Assembly: GCA_963840975.1 (NCBI GenBank)
Contig: CAWJBC010000019.1
Coordinates: 55,221-119,220 of the forward strand
From: JAADJA01 sp963840975
GTDB taxonomy: Bacteria > Bacteroidota > Bacteroidia > Bacteroidales > JAADJA01
Reading direction: 5' to 3'
DNA: 64,000 bases
This document shows, in pieces, positions 36,621-44,874 of this stretch (positions within the stretch are counted from its first letter, which is position 1; every line of letters begins with the position of its first letter). Position numbers and translations under genes: made by a program. The notes beneath the pieces were generated by a model, which searched no databases, was not told the origin of the DNA, and saw only the letters and a list, made by a program, of their open reading frames with translations.

Positions 36621-37748
36621 ATGATAATCCAGCGAACGATAAAACAAAAAATAGAAGAATTTCTTTTCAAAGGAAAAGTAGTTATAATCTATGGTGCCCG
36701 ACGAGTTGGTAAGACAACTCTTGTAAAACAACTGCTAGAATCTTACCCTGATTCAAAATATATCAATTGTGAGTTGTTGCAAAACAAAACCGCATTGGAA
36801 ACAACCAACAGCGAATTGCTCAAAAATTTTTTAGGGGCATACAAGCTTGTGGTTCTGGATGAGGCACAAAACATTTCAGATATAGGATCAATATTGAAAA
36901 TCATCAATGATACATTTCCTGAAATTCAAATCATTGCGACCGGTTCATCGAGTTTTGAACTCGGAAATAAAGTAATGGAACCATTAACCGGCCGTTCAAG
37001 GGTATTTCAACTGTATCCATTTTCATTGGCAGAAATAAAAGGAACACTTGATTTCATTGGCGTTCGGGCCAACCTTGAAAATTTTCTGAGGTACGGCTTG
37101 TATCCTGAAGTATTTCAAAAAACAGAAACCGATGCGATAGAAGAGTTAAACAATATTGCCGGAAATTATCTCTATAAAGATATCATGCAATATGAGAATC
37201 TGAAGCGCTCCGATTTATTGATAAATTTGCTACGGGCTCTTGCTCTTCAAATCGGCAATGAAATTTCCCTGAATGAGCTATCAAGGCTTCTTGGCGAAAA
37301 CCTTAATACCATTAAGCGTTACATTGAGCTGCTCGAAAAGGCCTTTGTCATTTACCGTCTTCAATCCTTTAGCAGGAATCTGCGGAAAGAAATTGCAAAA
37401 GGTCAGAAAATATATTTTATTGACCTTGGGATCAGGAATGCATTGATCCAGAATTTTAATCCCCTGAACATGCGCAATGATATTGGTGGGTTGTGGGAGA
37501 ATTTTTGTATTATCGAACGGATAAAGCACAATCAAAACACCAGACAATTCGTCAATCCTTACTTCTGGAGAACATATGATCAGAAGGAAATTGACTATAT
37601 TGAAGAATCTGGTGGAACCTTACAAGCCTTTGAATTCAAATTTAATGAGAAATCCCCAACCAGCCCCCCTGCTGAGTTTCTTGAAAACTATTCCGGCAGC
37701 AACTTTCAGGTGATTCATCAGGAGAATTTTTTAAGTTTTTTTTTATAG
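36621..37748 (+). CDS. AAA ATPase with DUF4143
   Basis: 375 residues. Walker A YGARRVGKTTLVKQLL (about 24-39), Walker B KLVVLDEAQNIS (about 75-86), sensor region IIATGSSSFELG. A middle segment LLRALALQIGNEISLNELSR then YIELLEKAFVIYRLQSFSRN contains a winged-helix-like element. The C-terminal DUF4143 part (GLWENFCIIERIKHNQN, YFWRTYDQKEIDYIEE, LQAFEFKF) has the D-E-K arrangement of a PD-(D/E)XK nuclease-like fold. This is a widespread family of unclear function, often single-gene, mobile or stress related. The repeat-bearing promoter suggests self-regulation. Confidence 0.85.
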   Translation: MIIQRTIKQKIEEFLFKGKVVIIYGARRVGKTTLVKQLLESYPDSKYINCELLQNKTALETTNSELLKNFLGAYKLVVLDEAQNISDIGSILKIINDTFPEIQIIATGSSSFELGNKVMEPLTGRSRVFQLYPFSLAEIKGTLDFIGVRANLENFLRYGLYPEVFQKTETDAIEELNNIAGNYLYKDIMQYENLKRSDLLINLLRALALQIGNEISLNELSRLLGENLNTIKRYIELLEKAFVIYRLQSFSRNLRKEIAKGQKIYFIDLGIRNALIQNFNPLNMRNDIGGLWENFCIIERIKHNQNTRQFVNPYFWRTYDQKEIDYIEESGGTLQAFEFKFNEKSPTSPPAEFLENYSGSNFQVIHQENFLSFFL

Positions 37749-37825
37749 TTTGGTAAGATTAATTGGAAATTCTTACTTGCCAATCTTTCCTCAAATCTGT
37801 TAGAGCAAAGGTTAACTGGATTACA

Positions 37826-37890
37826 AATCCTTTTTTTATTTTCTTTCGGATTGGCCGTTACGCAGGCTTACTCACAAATCCGAAAGAGGG
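37826..37890. repeat. REP-like hairpin repeat, copy A
   Basis: A roughly 65-base unit with a perfect 10-base stem, CTTTCGGATT at 37843-37852 and AATCCGAAAG at 37877-37886. A second copy lies at 44757-44820 on the same strand, matching by eye along most of its length, including the loop segment GCAGGCTTA. Copy A lies just before a nitroreductase relic. Confidence 0.55.
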
Positions 37891-37903
37891 GAGAAGGGAA
37901 AGT

Positions 37904-37987
37904 TTGTTCTTCATTTTTGGTTACCCTGCCATAAAATTCAATAAAGGGATAGAAAGGACTTTTGCTTCAATTACAACATTAAGCTAA
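37904..37987 (+). pseudogene. C-terminal relic of a nitroreductase
   Basis: The frame ending at 37987 reads FIFGYPAIKFNKGIERTFAS, which aligns with the last residues of the intact Fe-S nitroreductase at 41885-42799 (VAFGYPSVHFKKGIRRSFAD). Nothing upstream in the same frame looks like the rest of that protein, so only the last 28 codons remain. The open frame starting at 37763 that contains it is not a real gene. Confidence 0.6.
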
Positions 37988-38124
37988 CGAAAAACGGGTA
38001 TCAATTTAGCAAAATACCAATCCCTTTTCTTTTTCAAAGTCACACTCATCTGTTGATTAAACACCCTCAACTTTAAGAGAAGCACCCTCGGTATGTTTTA
38101 ATTTTTTTCAGGAAACTGTGAATA

Positions 38125-38132
38125 TACTTTTG
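38125..38132 (+). promoter_or_regulatory. Candidate -7 element (TACTTTTG)
   Basis: Exact TAnnTTTG match 43 bases before the ATG of the outer-membrane protein gene. The -33 region has no clean TTG. Confidence 0.4.
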
Positions 38133-38175
38133 CTTCGTGAATTTAATTTACTAACAATTAAAAAGATTTAAAACA

Positions 38176-38763
38176 ATGAAAACAAAAGTGTTAATTTTTA
38201 CAATCATGTTCGCTGGCTTTTCTTTAATCAGCGCAGCGCAGGAAAATGAAAAACGTTTTGGACTTGAACTCAATGGCGGTGCCTCCTTTGCAACCCGTGA
38301 GCTTGGTGGTGCCAACCTGAATCCGGGATTTGGATTTGAGGGGGTTTTCCACTATCGCTTTATGCCACATACCGGAGTTTATGCCGGGTGGGGATGGAAC
38401 AGGTTTGGTGCAGATGATTCTTTCGCAGGCAAAGATGTCTGCTTCGAAGAAACAGGTTATGTGTTTGGCCTTCAATTTAAACACTCCTTTGGTGAATCCC
38501 CGGTTTCCTATTATTTAAGGGCCGCCGGATTGTTCAATCACATCGAAATCGAAAATGCTGATGGAGACATTATAATGGATAGTGGACATGGACTGGGCTG
38601 GCAGGTAGCAGGTGGAATTGACCTGCCGTTAGGAAGAAACTGGAGCCTTATGCCCGGATTAAAATTTAATGCCCTAAACCGGGAAGTTGAAAATGAAGGG
38701 GTCGTTACCGAACTTAACGAAAACTACATCTCGGTAAGGGTGGGAATTCTGAAGAAATTTTAA
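38176..38763 (+). CDS. Outer-membrane beta-barrel protein
   Basis: 195 residues. Signal peptide MKTKVLIFTIMFAGFSLISA with cleavage near residue 21-22. The mature part alternates hydrophobic and polar residues and has Gly/aromatic strands typical of an 8-stranded OmpA/OmpX-like barrel (GVYAGWGWNRFGA, YVFGLQFKHSF, VSYYLRAAGLF, GLGWQVAGGIDLPL, ISVRVGILKKF with a terminal Phe). No peptidoglycan-binding domain. It probably sits in the outer membrane as a small porin-like protein. It has its own promoter and a strong terminator. Confidence 0.8.
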   Translation: MKTKVLIFTIMFAGFSLISAAQENEKRFGLELNGGASFATRELGGANLNPGFGFEGVFHYRFMPHTGVYAGWGWNRFGADDSFAGKDVCFEETGYVFGLQFKHSFGESPVSYYLRAAGLFNHIEIENADGDIIMDSGHGLGWQVAGGIDLPLGRNWSLMPGLKFNALNREVENEGVVTELNENYISVRVGILKKF

Positions 38764-38770
38764 CTCAATC

Positions 38771-38836
38771 AAGGCGATGGCGGGAGTTACAATCAAAGAT
38801 AAAACATCCTGATTGGCTCCCGTTATTGCCTTTTTT
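38771..38836 (+). terminator. Rho-independent terminator
   Basis: The arms AAGGCGATGGCGGGAG (38771-38786) and CTCCCGTTATTGCCTT (38817-38832) pair with few mismatches, followed by a run of T (38831-38836). It lies 8 bases after the outer-membrane protein stop. Confidence 0.75.
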
Positions 38837-38852
38837 AGCATTAAGAATTGTA

Positions 38853-38883
38853 TTGTTATGATTCGTTGATTTATTTAGATTTG
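38853..38883 (+). promoter_or_regulatory. Bacteroidota-type promoter for the LytS-like gene
   Basis: TTG at 38853-38855, a 20-base spacer and TAGATTTG at 38876-38883 fit the TTG-N(17-23)-TAnnTTTG consensus, 31 bases before the ATG at 38914. It is the most complete promoter match in the window. Confidence 0.6.
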
Positions 38884-38913
38884 TAAGAAATTTAATACGC
38901 TAATTTGTAGGAG

Positions 38914-39996
38914 ATGCTTTTTAAAAATTCAATTCAGAGTATTCCATTTATTAAATTGTTCAAAATTTTAATATTTATATCACTCGGCATGCAGCTTATA
39001 GTATTTTCACAGATGTATTTTAACAGGGTTGATTTTTTCAATGATCCTGTCCGTGTTTTGATTCGATTGTTTCGTGGCACCATATTATCTTTTCTCGCCG
39101 GCCTGATTTTATCCTATCCTTATCTTATCTTAATTAAATACTTAAACTTAAATTTTCCATGGAGAAAATTTTTTCTTAAACGGTTTAGCCTGCAATTTCC
39201 AATAGCCATTTTAGCCGGCCTTGTTATTACACCAATCATAGTTATCCCAGCCGGACTGGTCTTTGATATGGAATATGATTTCCAAACCAACCTCAACAAT
39301 GCCTATTATCTGGTTATACTAAGCCTTTTTTTAATGATGATTCTGGAAGCATTGGTATATTTTAATGAAAGTACGGTTGCCAGTGTAAAAGCCGAAAACC
39401 TTGAAAAAGAACTCGCTCAAATACGGTTTGAAGTCCTGAAAAGCCAGATCAATCCACACTTTATGTTCAACAGCCTGAATGTCCTTTCAGGATTAATAAA
39501 CAATGATGTTAAAAAAGCACAACAGTTTATAGATGAATTCTCGCACATCTACCGATACGTTTTGGAAACCATTGAACAACCGGTTGCCAGCTTAAGCAAA
39601 GAACTCGATTTTACACGCTCCTATCTGTTCCTTCAGCAGATCAGGTATGGACAAAACCTAATTTATACTGTTGATATTCCGGCCAATTTGTTGGATTTGG
39701 TACTTCCTCCGCTATCGCTTCAGGTAGTTCTTGAAAACACCACAAAACATAACCTGATAAGCGAATCAAAACCATTGAAAATCGAGATACTAAGTGAGGG
39801 ATTCTTTCTCATTGTCCGAAATAATATTCAACCGAAAATATCAAAAGGGGCCTCTACCGGGCTGGGATTAAAAAACCTTGTCAGGCGCTATGCACTAATC
39901 AGCAAACAAGAACCCATTTTTAAAGTTGAAACCAATCATTACGTTGTAAAACTTCCACTAATAAACCTTGAAGAAAATGAAGGTATTAATAATTGA
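38914..39996 (+). CDS. LytS-type (His_kinase family) sensor kinase
   Basis: 360 residues. Four predicted membrane helices in residues 12-150 with little outside the membrane. A short coiled coil follows, then the His_kinase (PF06580) motif LKSQINPHFMFNSLNVLSGL with His182. The ATPase part has a degenerate N box (QVVLENTTKHN) and a G box STGLGLKNLVRRY. This family differs from the HisKA kinases upstream. It overlaps the next gene, a LytTR regulator, by 20 bases, so the two form one two-component system. The signal is unknown, with a membrane-embedded sensor. Confidence 0.88.
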   Translation: MLFKNSIQSIPFIKLFKILIFISLGMQLIVFSQMYFNRVDFFNDPVRVLIRLFRGTILSFLAGLILSYPYLILIKYLNLNFPWRKFFLKRFSLQFPIAILAGLVITPIIVIPAGLVFDMEYDFQTNLNNAYYLVILSLFLMMILEALVYFNESTVASVKAENLEKELAQIRFEVLKSQINPHFMFNSLNVLSGLINNDVKKAQQFIDEFSHIYRYVLETIEQPVASLSKELDFTRSYLFLQQIRYGQNLIYTVDIPANLLDLVLPPLSLQVVLENTTKHNLISESKPLKIEILSEGFFLIVRNNIQPKISKGASTGLGLKNLVRRYALISKQEPIFKVETNHYVVKLPLINLEENEGINN

Positions 39997-40732
39997 GGAT
40001 GAAATTTTCGCGGCTGAAAAGCTGGAACAAATGTTAGTTGAAATTAATCCGGCTATAACTGTTATAGCAAAATTGGGTTCAATAAATGAATCAGTAAAAT
40101 GGTTCATGAATTATACTTGCGATCTGATTTTTCTGGATATTCAACTTTCCGATGGCATTAGCTTTAGCATTTTTGAACAGGTAACTATCAACACCCCAAT
40201 TATTTTTACAACCGCTTACGACCAATATGCCATTAAAGCATTCCAGCTAAATAGCATTTCCTACTTGCTGAAACCCATTAGAAAAACCGACCTTGAAGAA
40301 AGTCTGAAAAAGTACCAATCATTGAAATCAGCATTCAGCATTGACTTTGAAATGCTTCTGGCAAATATACAGGGAAGGAATCCGGAACATAAAAAGAGAT
40401 TTCTTATACAGATTGGAGAAAAAATAAGAAAGGTCGAGCTAAGCGAAATAGCATATTTCTTTGTCCTTGAAAAAGGGGTTTATTTGAAAACTTTTCAGGG
40501 AAATTCGTACCCGGTTGAGTATACATTGGACAAACTCGAAAGCCTGATCAGTCCTGAAAAGTTTTTTAGAATTAACCGCAAGTACATTGTCAGTATCGAT
40601 TCCATATCCAATATGGTGGCTTATTCAAGATCAAGAGTGAAGTTGGAGCTAACCCCAAAGGCCGACGAAGAATTCGACACGATTGTAAGTATCGATCGTT
40701 CGTCGGATTTTAAAAAGTGGCTGAACAGTTAA
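39977..40732 (+). CDS. LytTR-family response regulator
   Basis: 251 residues from ATG 39977; a TTG three codons upstream is a weaker start. The receiver has the acidic pocket IIEDE, phospho-acceptor D54 in LIFLDIQLSDG, FTTAYDQYAIKAF and K in LLKPI. The C-terminal 105 residues are a LytTR DNA-binding domain (KRFLIQIGEKIRKVELSEIA, FFRINRKYIVSIDSI). LytTR proteins bind direct repeats upstream of target promoters. The start lies inside the kinase gene, as expected for its partner. Confidence 0.88.
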   Translation: MKVLIIEDEIFAAEKLEQMLVEINPAITVIAKLGSINESVKWFMNYTCDLIFLDIQLSDGISFSIFEQVTINTPIIFTTAYDQYAIKAFQLNSISYLLKPIRKTDLEESLKKYQSLKSAFSIDFEMLLANIQGRNPEHKKRFLIQIGEKIRKVELSEIAYFFVLEKGVYLKTFQGNSYPVEYTLDKLESLISPEKFFRINRKYIVSIDSISNMVAYSRSRVKLELTPKADEEFDTIVSIDRSSDFKKWLNS

Positions 40733-40763
40733 TTTAATATTGCAAAAATTAAAATATTTGAGA

Positions 40764-41876
40764 ATGAGTGTCATTATTAAAAAAGTCTCAACTATGCTTT
40801 TAATTCTACTATCAGTTCTGATAACATTGGTCTTTATGCTTGTAATTGTATTGTTTATATACAGCCCCGGGAAATCCGATCCGTTTCTGGATGACAACGG
40901 AAAACCCTTGGCCAATAGCATTTCGGAAAAGATTTTTATAAATATCGGAGGACTAAAGCAAGGCATGTTTATTAAGAGCAAAAATCAGGAAAACCCGGTT
41001 CTGCTTTACCTTCACGGGGGTATACCCGATTACTTCCTTACCCGGAAGTACCCTACCAGGCTTGAAGACTATTTCACCGTGGTATGGTGGGAACAGCGAG
41101 GCTTCGGACTCTCCTACAGTGCCAACATACCCGTGGAGACCATGAACCTGGATCAAATGATATCAGACACAAAAGAAGTCACAAATTACCTCCGTACCCG
41201 TTTTGGGCAGGAAAAGATTTACATCATGGGGCGTTCCGGGGGAAGTTACCTTGGCATACAGGCAGCAGCAAGGGCGCCGGAGTTATTCCATGCCTACATC
41301 GGAGTTGGCCAGATGTCGGACCACTTAAAATCAGAAAGAATAGCTTATGAATATATGCTGAAGAAATACGGGGATGCAGGGGATGGAAAAATGGTAAGAA
41401 AACTGGAAGCCTCACCGGTTACAAATGGCATTCCATATGGGTACCTCAAACTGCGTGACCAGGCAATGCACAGTCTTGGAATTGGTACAACCCACGACAT
41501 GAATTCTATTATAACCGGTTTATTTATCCCGTCTCTGACCTGCAGGGAATATACTTTAAAGGAAAAATTCAATTTATGGCGAGGCAAATCCCAATCAGGG
41601 GTCCACCCCTTGTGGGATGAAATGATTGCCACGGATTTGATCGAAAAAGTGAATGAAGTTAACATCCCGGTATATTTTTTTCACGGGATATATGACTACA
41701 CGGTATCTTACACCCTGGCAAAGAAGTATCTTGAGGAGCTTCGCGCACCACTGAAAGGGTTTTATACATTTGAGAATTCTGCACATAGTCCACTTTTTGA
41801 GGAACCTGAAAATGCGGAAAGAATCTATCTAGCAGACGTTTTGACAGGAACTAACAGTCTTGCTGATAAAAAATAA
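40764..41876 (+). CDS. Alpha/beta hydrolase (S33 prolyl-aminopeptidase-like)
   Basis: 370 residues from ATG 40764; an upstream TTG at 40740 would add 8 residues. An N-terminal membrane helix (about 8-32, LLILLSVLITLVFMLVIVLF) anchors it with the catalytic domain outside. Oxyanion motif LYLHGGIPD, WWEQRGFGLSY, nucleophile elbow GRSGGSYLG and a late His in FENSAHSPLFEEPE give a complete Ser-(Asp)-His arrangement. This pattern is typical of proline iminopeptidase relatives and of esterases. It follows the LytTR regulator by 31 bases and may be its target or co-operonic. Confidence 0.82.
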   Translation: MSVIIKKVSTMLLILLSVLITLVFMLVIVLFIYSPGKSDPFLDDNGKPLANSISEKIFINIGGLKQGMFIKSKNQENPVLLYLHGGIPDYFLTRKYPTRLEDYFTVVWWEQRGFGLSYSANIPVETMNLDQMISDTKEVTNYLRTRFGQEKIYIMGRSGGSYLGIQAAARAPELFHAYIGVGQMSDHLKSERIAYEYMLKKYGDAGDGKMVRKLEASPVTNGIPYGYLKLRDQAMHSLGIGTTHDMNSIITGLFIPSLTCREYTLKEKFNLWRGKSQSGVHPLWDEMIATDLIEKVNEVNIPVYFFHGIYDYTVSYTLAKKYLEELRAPLKGFYTFENSAHSPLFEEPENAERIYLADVLTGTNSLADKK

Positions 41877-41884
41877 ATAATAAA

Positions 41885-42799
41885 ATGGCAATTCCCACAT
41901 CAAGAGCAAAAGAGGTAGCTAAAATAAGCGTTAACCCCGCAAAGTGTAATGGTTGCGGTTTATGTGTTCAAATCTGCAGCGATTTAAGTCTCAAAATGGA
42001 AAACAACCTGGCATGTAAAAGCGATACAGCAATTTTTGGTTGCATTGGTTGCGGACACTGCATGGCCGTTTGTCCAACAGGAGCTATTGAAATTCATGGA
42101 AGAACAATCAGTCCGGAAGATTTATTTGATTTACCTTCAAAAGAAAATACTCCGGATTACGAGCAGGTTCTTTCCCTTTACCAGCGTCGCAGAAGTGTGC
42201 GTAAATTTAAAGACAGAAATGTTGATCCTGAAATAATCGAAAAAATTATAACAGCAGCCAAAACAGCACCAATGGGCTTGCCTCCTTCCGATGTAAACGT
42301 TATGGTTCTCGATAGTAAAGAAAAAACACGCGCTTTTGCCATAGATTTCTGTGATTATCTTGAGACCATGAAATGGTTTGTTTCCGGGTGGTTTCTGGCT
42401 TTAATGCGTCCGTTCTGGGGAAACGCAAACGACGAAATGTTCAAAGGTTTTGTCAAGCCGCTTTTCAAGGTTTATCCCGAAAAAATGAAAGAGAATATAA
42501 ATGTTGTAAACTACGATGCACCCCTTGCCATGTACTTTTACGGGTCACCTTATACCGACCCTGCCGACCCGATTATAGCAGCAACTTATGCTATGATTGC
42601 CGCCGAATCGTTGGGACTCGGAACCTGTATGCTTGGCGCGGTTCACCCATTGATTCAAAACGGATCAAAAGCCCGTAAATTTCGCGAGAAGTACAATATT
42701 AAATATACATCTCGCGAAGGATTAATTGTGGCTTTTGGCTACCCTTCCGTACATTTTAAAAAAGGAATTCGACGCAGTTTTGCCGATATTTCCAATTGA
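41885..42799 (+). CDS. Nitroreductase with N-terminal ferredoxin domain
   Basis: 304 residues. Two [4Fe-4S] motifs, CNGCGLCVQICS (about 20-31) and CIGCGHCMAVCP (about 56-67), precede an FMN nitroreductase domain (LYQRRRSVRKFKDR, AAKTAPMGLPPSDVNV, AAESLGLGTCMLGA, IVAFGYPSVHFKKGIRRSFA). Such fusions pass electrons from ferredoxin to FMN and reduce nitro groups or similar acceptors. It is 8 bases after the hydrolase. A degraded C-terminal copy lies at 37904-37987. Confidence 0.88.
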   Translation: MAIPTSRAKEVAKISVNPAKCNGCGLCVQICSDLSLKMENNLACKSDTAIFGCIGCGHCMAVCPTGAIEIHGRTISPEDLFDLPSKENTPDYEQVLSLYQRRRSVRKFKDRNVDPEIIEKIITAAKTAPMGLPPSDVNVMVLDSKEKTRAFAIDFCDYLETMKWFVSGWFLALMRPFWGNANDEMFKGFVKPLFKVYPEKMKENINVVNYDAPLAMYFYGSPYTDPADPIIAATYAMIAAESLGLGTCMLGAVHPLIQNGSKARKFREKYNIKYTSREGLIVAFGYPSVHFKKGIRRSFADISN

Positions 42800-43147
42800 G
42801 ATTTTTTTATTCAAAAAAATGATAAATGCGGTTTTAATTAGCAAACCGTAACCCCATTTTCCCCGCCCTCCTTTAATAATTTTATAGAATCAATCAGTTA
42901 GTTATCCGGAAGTAAAATGAAAGAAAGAAATGTTAAAATGATTACAAAGCAGCTATCCCTCAATTTCATAATCAAATCAGCTATTTACGCTTTCACACAC
43001 GTTTAAAACACCCCTGTCATCATATTTTTTTCTTTTGGAATCCTGGCCAGTTAATTTTACCACATGATTTTAAATGACAACACAAGAAACATTTCAAATC
43101 AGGAAAATGAGAATTCGCTTTTTGGTAACAATTTAAGAAAGTACAAA
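42800..43147. other. Intergenic stretch, no supported gene
   Basis: AT-rich gap. A weak stem near 42828-42849 (GCGGTTT with AAACCGT) could end transcription of the nitroreductase. A 29-codon open frame at 42917-43006 has no recognisable features. Confidence 0.4.
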
Positions 43148-43945
43148 ATGAATGATAACTGCATCATTGTATATGAATCGATTTACAACGGAAATTCAGA
43201 GAAACTGGCCAAAACAATGGCTCATACGCTGGGTTGTAATTGCATCAAACCAGGGGAGGCACTTCAAACTGATTTAAGCCGGTATAGTACCATTGGTTTT
43301 GGCTCGGGAATATATTTCGGAAACCATCATCCATCAATCCTGGACGTAGTAAATAACCTTGACTATACAGAGCAGGATGTATTTGTTTTTTCAAGTCACG
43401 GAGCTCCGGTTTTGGGCAAATACCATCAACCTATTAAAGAACTATTGAACGGGAAAAGAAAAAGAGTAGTGGGCGAATTTTCGGTAAGAGGCTATGATGA
43501 AACAGGTCCATGGAAAATTGTTGGTGGAGGTAATTGTGGAAAACCTAATGAAAATGACTTGAAAAAAGCAGTGAAATTTCTGAAAAAATATTTACCTCAA
43601 CATTGCATGCCTGATTATTACAAAAGGGTTGAAAAAAAGTTGCCGGTTAATGATGGTTTTACAAACGAATATACTTTGAGTGTGAAGAATGCCAATATAG
43701 TTCTGAAAGGAGATTATGTAACTATAAATCAAAGCGCTTGCCTGGGCTGTGGAAAATGTACCAAGGTATGTCCCCTGGGTGTTATTGAGCTTATTGCAGG
43801 TAAGGCAGTTCCGGTTAAAGAATTGGATTGTACTTTATGCAGGTTATGCGAAATTAATTGCAGAGAAAGAGCTGTCAGTTTACACTATAATTGGCTTGAT
43901 GCAATTAATGTTGCGAAAAGGCATGGTAAAAGAAAATCACTATAA
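43148..43945 (+). CDS. EFR1-like flavodoxin-ferredoxin protein
   Basis: 265 residues from ATG 43148; an ATG at 43064 adds 28 low-complexity residues not expected in the family. The flavodoxin half begins MNDNCIIVYESIYNGNSEKL, an FMN phosphate-binding loop, with GFGSGIYFGNHHPS and FVFSSHGAPVLG. The C-terminal half carries two [4Fe-4S] motifs, CLGCGKCTKVCPLGVIEL and CTLCRLCEINCRERAV. This FMN/Fe-S electron-transfer layout corresponds to EFR1-family ferrodoxins. It probably acts with the neighbouring Fe-S nitroreductase as a small anaerobic redox module (inference). Confidence 0.8.
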   Translation: MNDNCIIVYESIYNGNSEKLAKTMAHTLGCNCIKPGEALQTDLSRYSTIGFGSGIYFGNHHPSILDVVNNLDYTEQDVFVFSSHGAPVLGKYHQPIKELLNGKRKRVVGEFSVRGYDETGPWKIVGGGNCGKPNENDLKKAVKFLKKYLPQHCMPDYYKRVEKKLPVNDGFTNEYTLSVKNANIVLKGDYVTINQSACLGCGKCTKVCPLGVIELIAGKAVPVKELDCTLCRLCEINCRERAVSLHYNWLDAINVAKRHGKRKSL

Positions 43946-43957
43946 ATACATAAAAAA

Positions 43958-44473
43958 ATGAAAAACAAATCCTTAAAACCACTTGCTATTACCTTTTTCG
44001 CCAGTGGAATATGGGATACTGTTGCAGCCATTCTGTACTTTTTTGTAATAGGTACAGGACGATTAATTGATAAACCAAAGATTGATCCCTTCTTCGCAGT
44101 TTTTCTGGGATCCTTTTTTCTGTGTTTCGCCTATTTACAATTTTTATCAGCTTTCAATATGAAACGATATGCATTTAATGTTGGCTGCTTGATAATCGGC
44201 CGATCATTCTACGTTATTCAACTCTATGCATACATGGGTTTTGCTATTGATTTTCCCTCAACATTCTGGTTCACCGGAATAATTGATGGAATGTTTACAA
44301 TTCTATATTTGGCTTTTGCCATACGGGGTGGGGTAAGCATGCATGAGTTGTTTATTCCAAAAACGAACCAACCAATTTTAAAAGGGTTGAAGCCAAAAGA
44401 AAGGTTGAATTACAAGAAGCCGAACCTAACACCTTCCAAAACTATTTTACCTGCCATATCTGGGAGAAGGTAG
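43958..44473 (+). CDS. Four-helix membrane protein, 3' end fused into foreign sequence
   Basis: 171 residues with about four membrane helices (LAITFFASGIWDTVAAILYF, FFAVFLGSFFLCFAYLQFL, and two between residues 75 and 127). I do not recognise a family. The last ten or so codons (LPAISGRR) lie on the antisense of a DEAD-box helicase fragment, so the native C terminus was probably replaced when that fragment arrived. It is 12 bases after the EFR1-like gene and likely in the same transcript. Confidence 0.6.
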   Translation: MKNKSLKPLAITFFASGIWDTVAAILYFFVIGTGRLIDKPKIDPFFAVFLGSFFLCFAYLQFLSAFNMKRYAFNVGCLIIGRSFYVIQLYAYMGFAIDFPSTFWFTGIIDGMFTILYLAFAIRGGVSMHELFIPKTNQPILKGLKPKERLNYKKPNLTPSKTILPAISGRR

Positions 44474-44636
44474 TACCTAGCACTTTCGCGAAATACCGGA
44501 TTTGTTTCATTTCGGCAGCAGTCACCAGGCATAGTGAAATCCCTTCCTTGCCAGCTCGTGCGGTTCTTCCCATGCGGTGGGTATAAAATTCATCTTTATC
44601 GGGCAACTGATAATAGAATACAAACGAAAGTCCCAC
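44442..44636 (-). pseudogene. DEAD-box RNA helicase fragment
   Basis: On the minus strand the frame reads YQLPDKDEFYTHRMGRTARA and then GKEGISLCLVTAAEMKQIRYF, the motif VI region of DEAD-box helicases ('HRIGRTARAGKEG') and its downstream strand. Only about 60 residues remain; the DEAD and Walker motifs are absent. The fragment overlaps the 3' end of the plus-strand membrane-protein gene by 32 bases, marking an old rearrangement junction. Confidence 0.75.
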
Positions 44637-44756
44637 AGCTTGTCCGGATTTTTGTACCGATTTGTGGGTGGGATAATCCGGATGGTGATACTTCCTGGAT
44701 TTGTAATCCGCTTTTTTTGATTCAAAGGATATCTTACATAGCCATCACTTAGATAA
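44637..44756. other. Non-coding remnant region
   Basis: Between the helicase fragment and a REP-like repeat; stop codons in all frames I checked and several short imperfect stems around TCCGGAT. Probably degraded DNA. Confidence 0.35.
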
Positions 44757-44820
44757 AATCCCTTTTATTTTCTTTCTGATTAGCCGGTGCGCAGGCTTAT
44801 CCACAAATCCGAAAGAGCAG
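44757..44820. repeat. REP-like hairpin repeat, copy B
   Basis: Partner of 37826-37890. The stem CTTTCTGATT (44772-44781) pairs with AATCCGAAAG (44806-44815) with one mismatch. The loop segment GCAGGCTTA is shared with copy A. It lies downstream of the nitroreductase/EFR1 region and convergent to the GH127 gene. Confidence 0.55.
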
Positions 44821-44874
44821 AGTAGAGCGGAAGATCAGAGCATGTTCTGGTGGTAATAATATTTATTGAAAACT

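Noticed and set aside
37763..37987. 74-codon frame as an independent gene
   Set aside because: Most of it translates a hairpin repeat; only the last 28 codons are recognisable, as a nitroreductase relic.
38914..40732. LytS/LytTR pair as the missing partner of the nine kinases
   Set aside because: The kinase is of the separate His_kinase family and overlaps its own LytTR regulator, and the pair has its own promoter after a terminator, so it is probably independent.
42917..43006. 29-codon frame between the nitroreductase and EFR1-like genes
   Set aside because: Too short and featureless to support as a gene.
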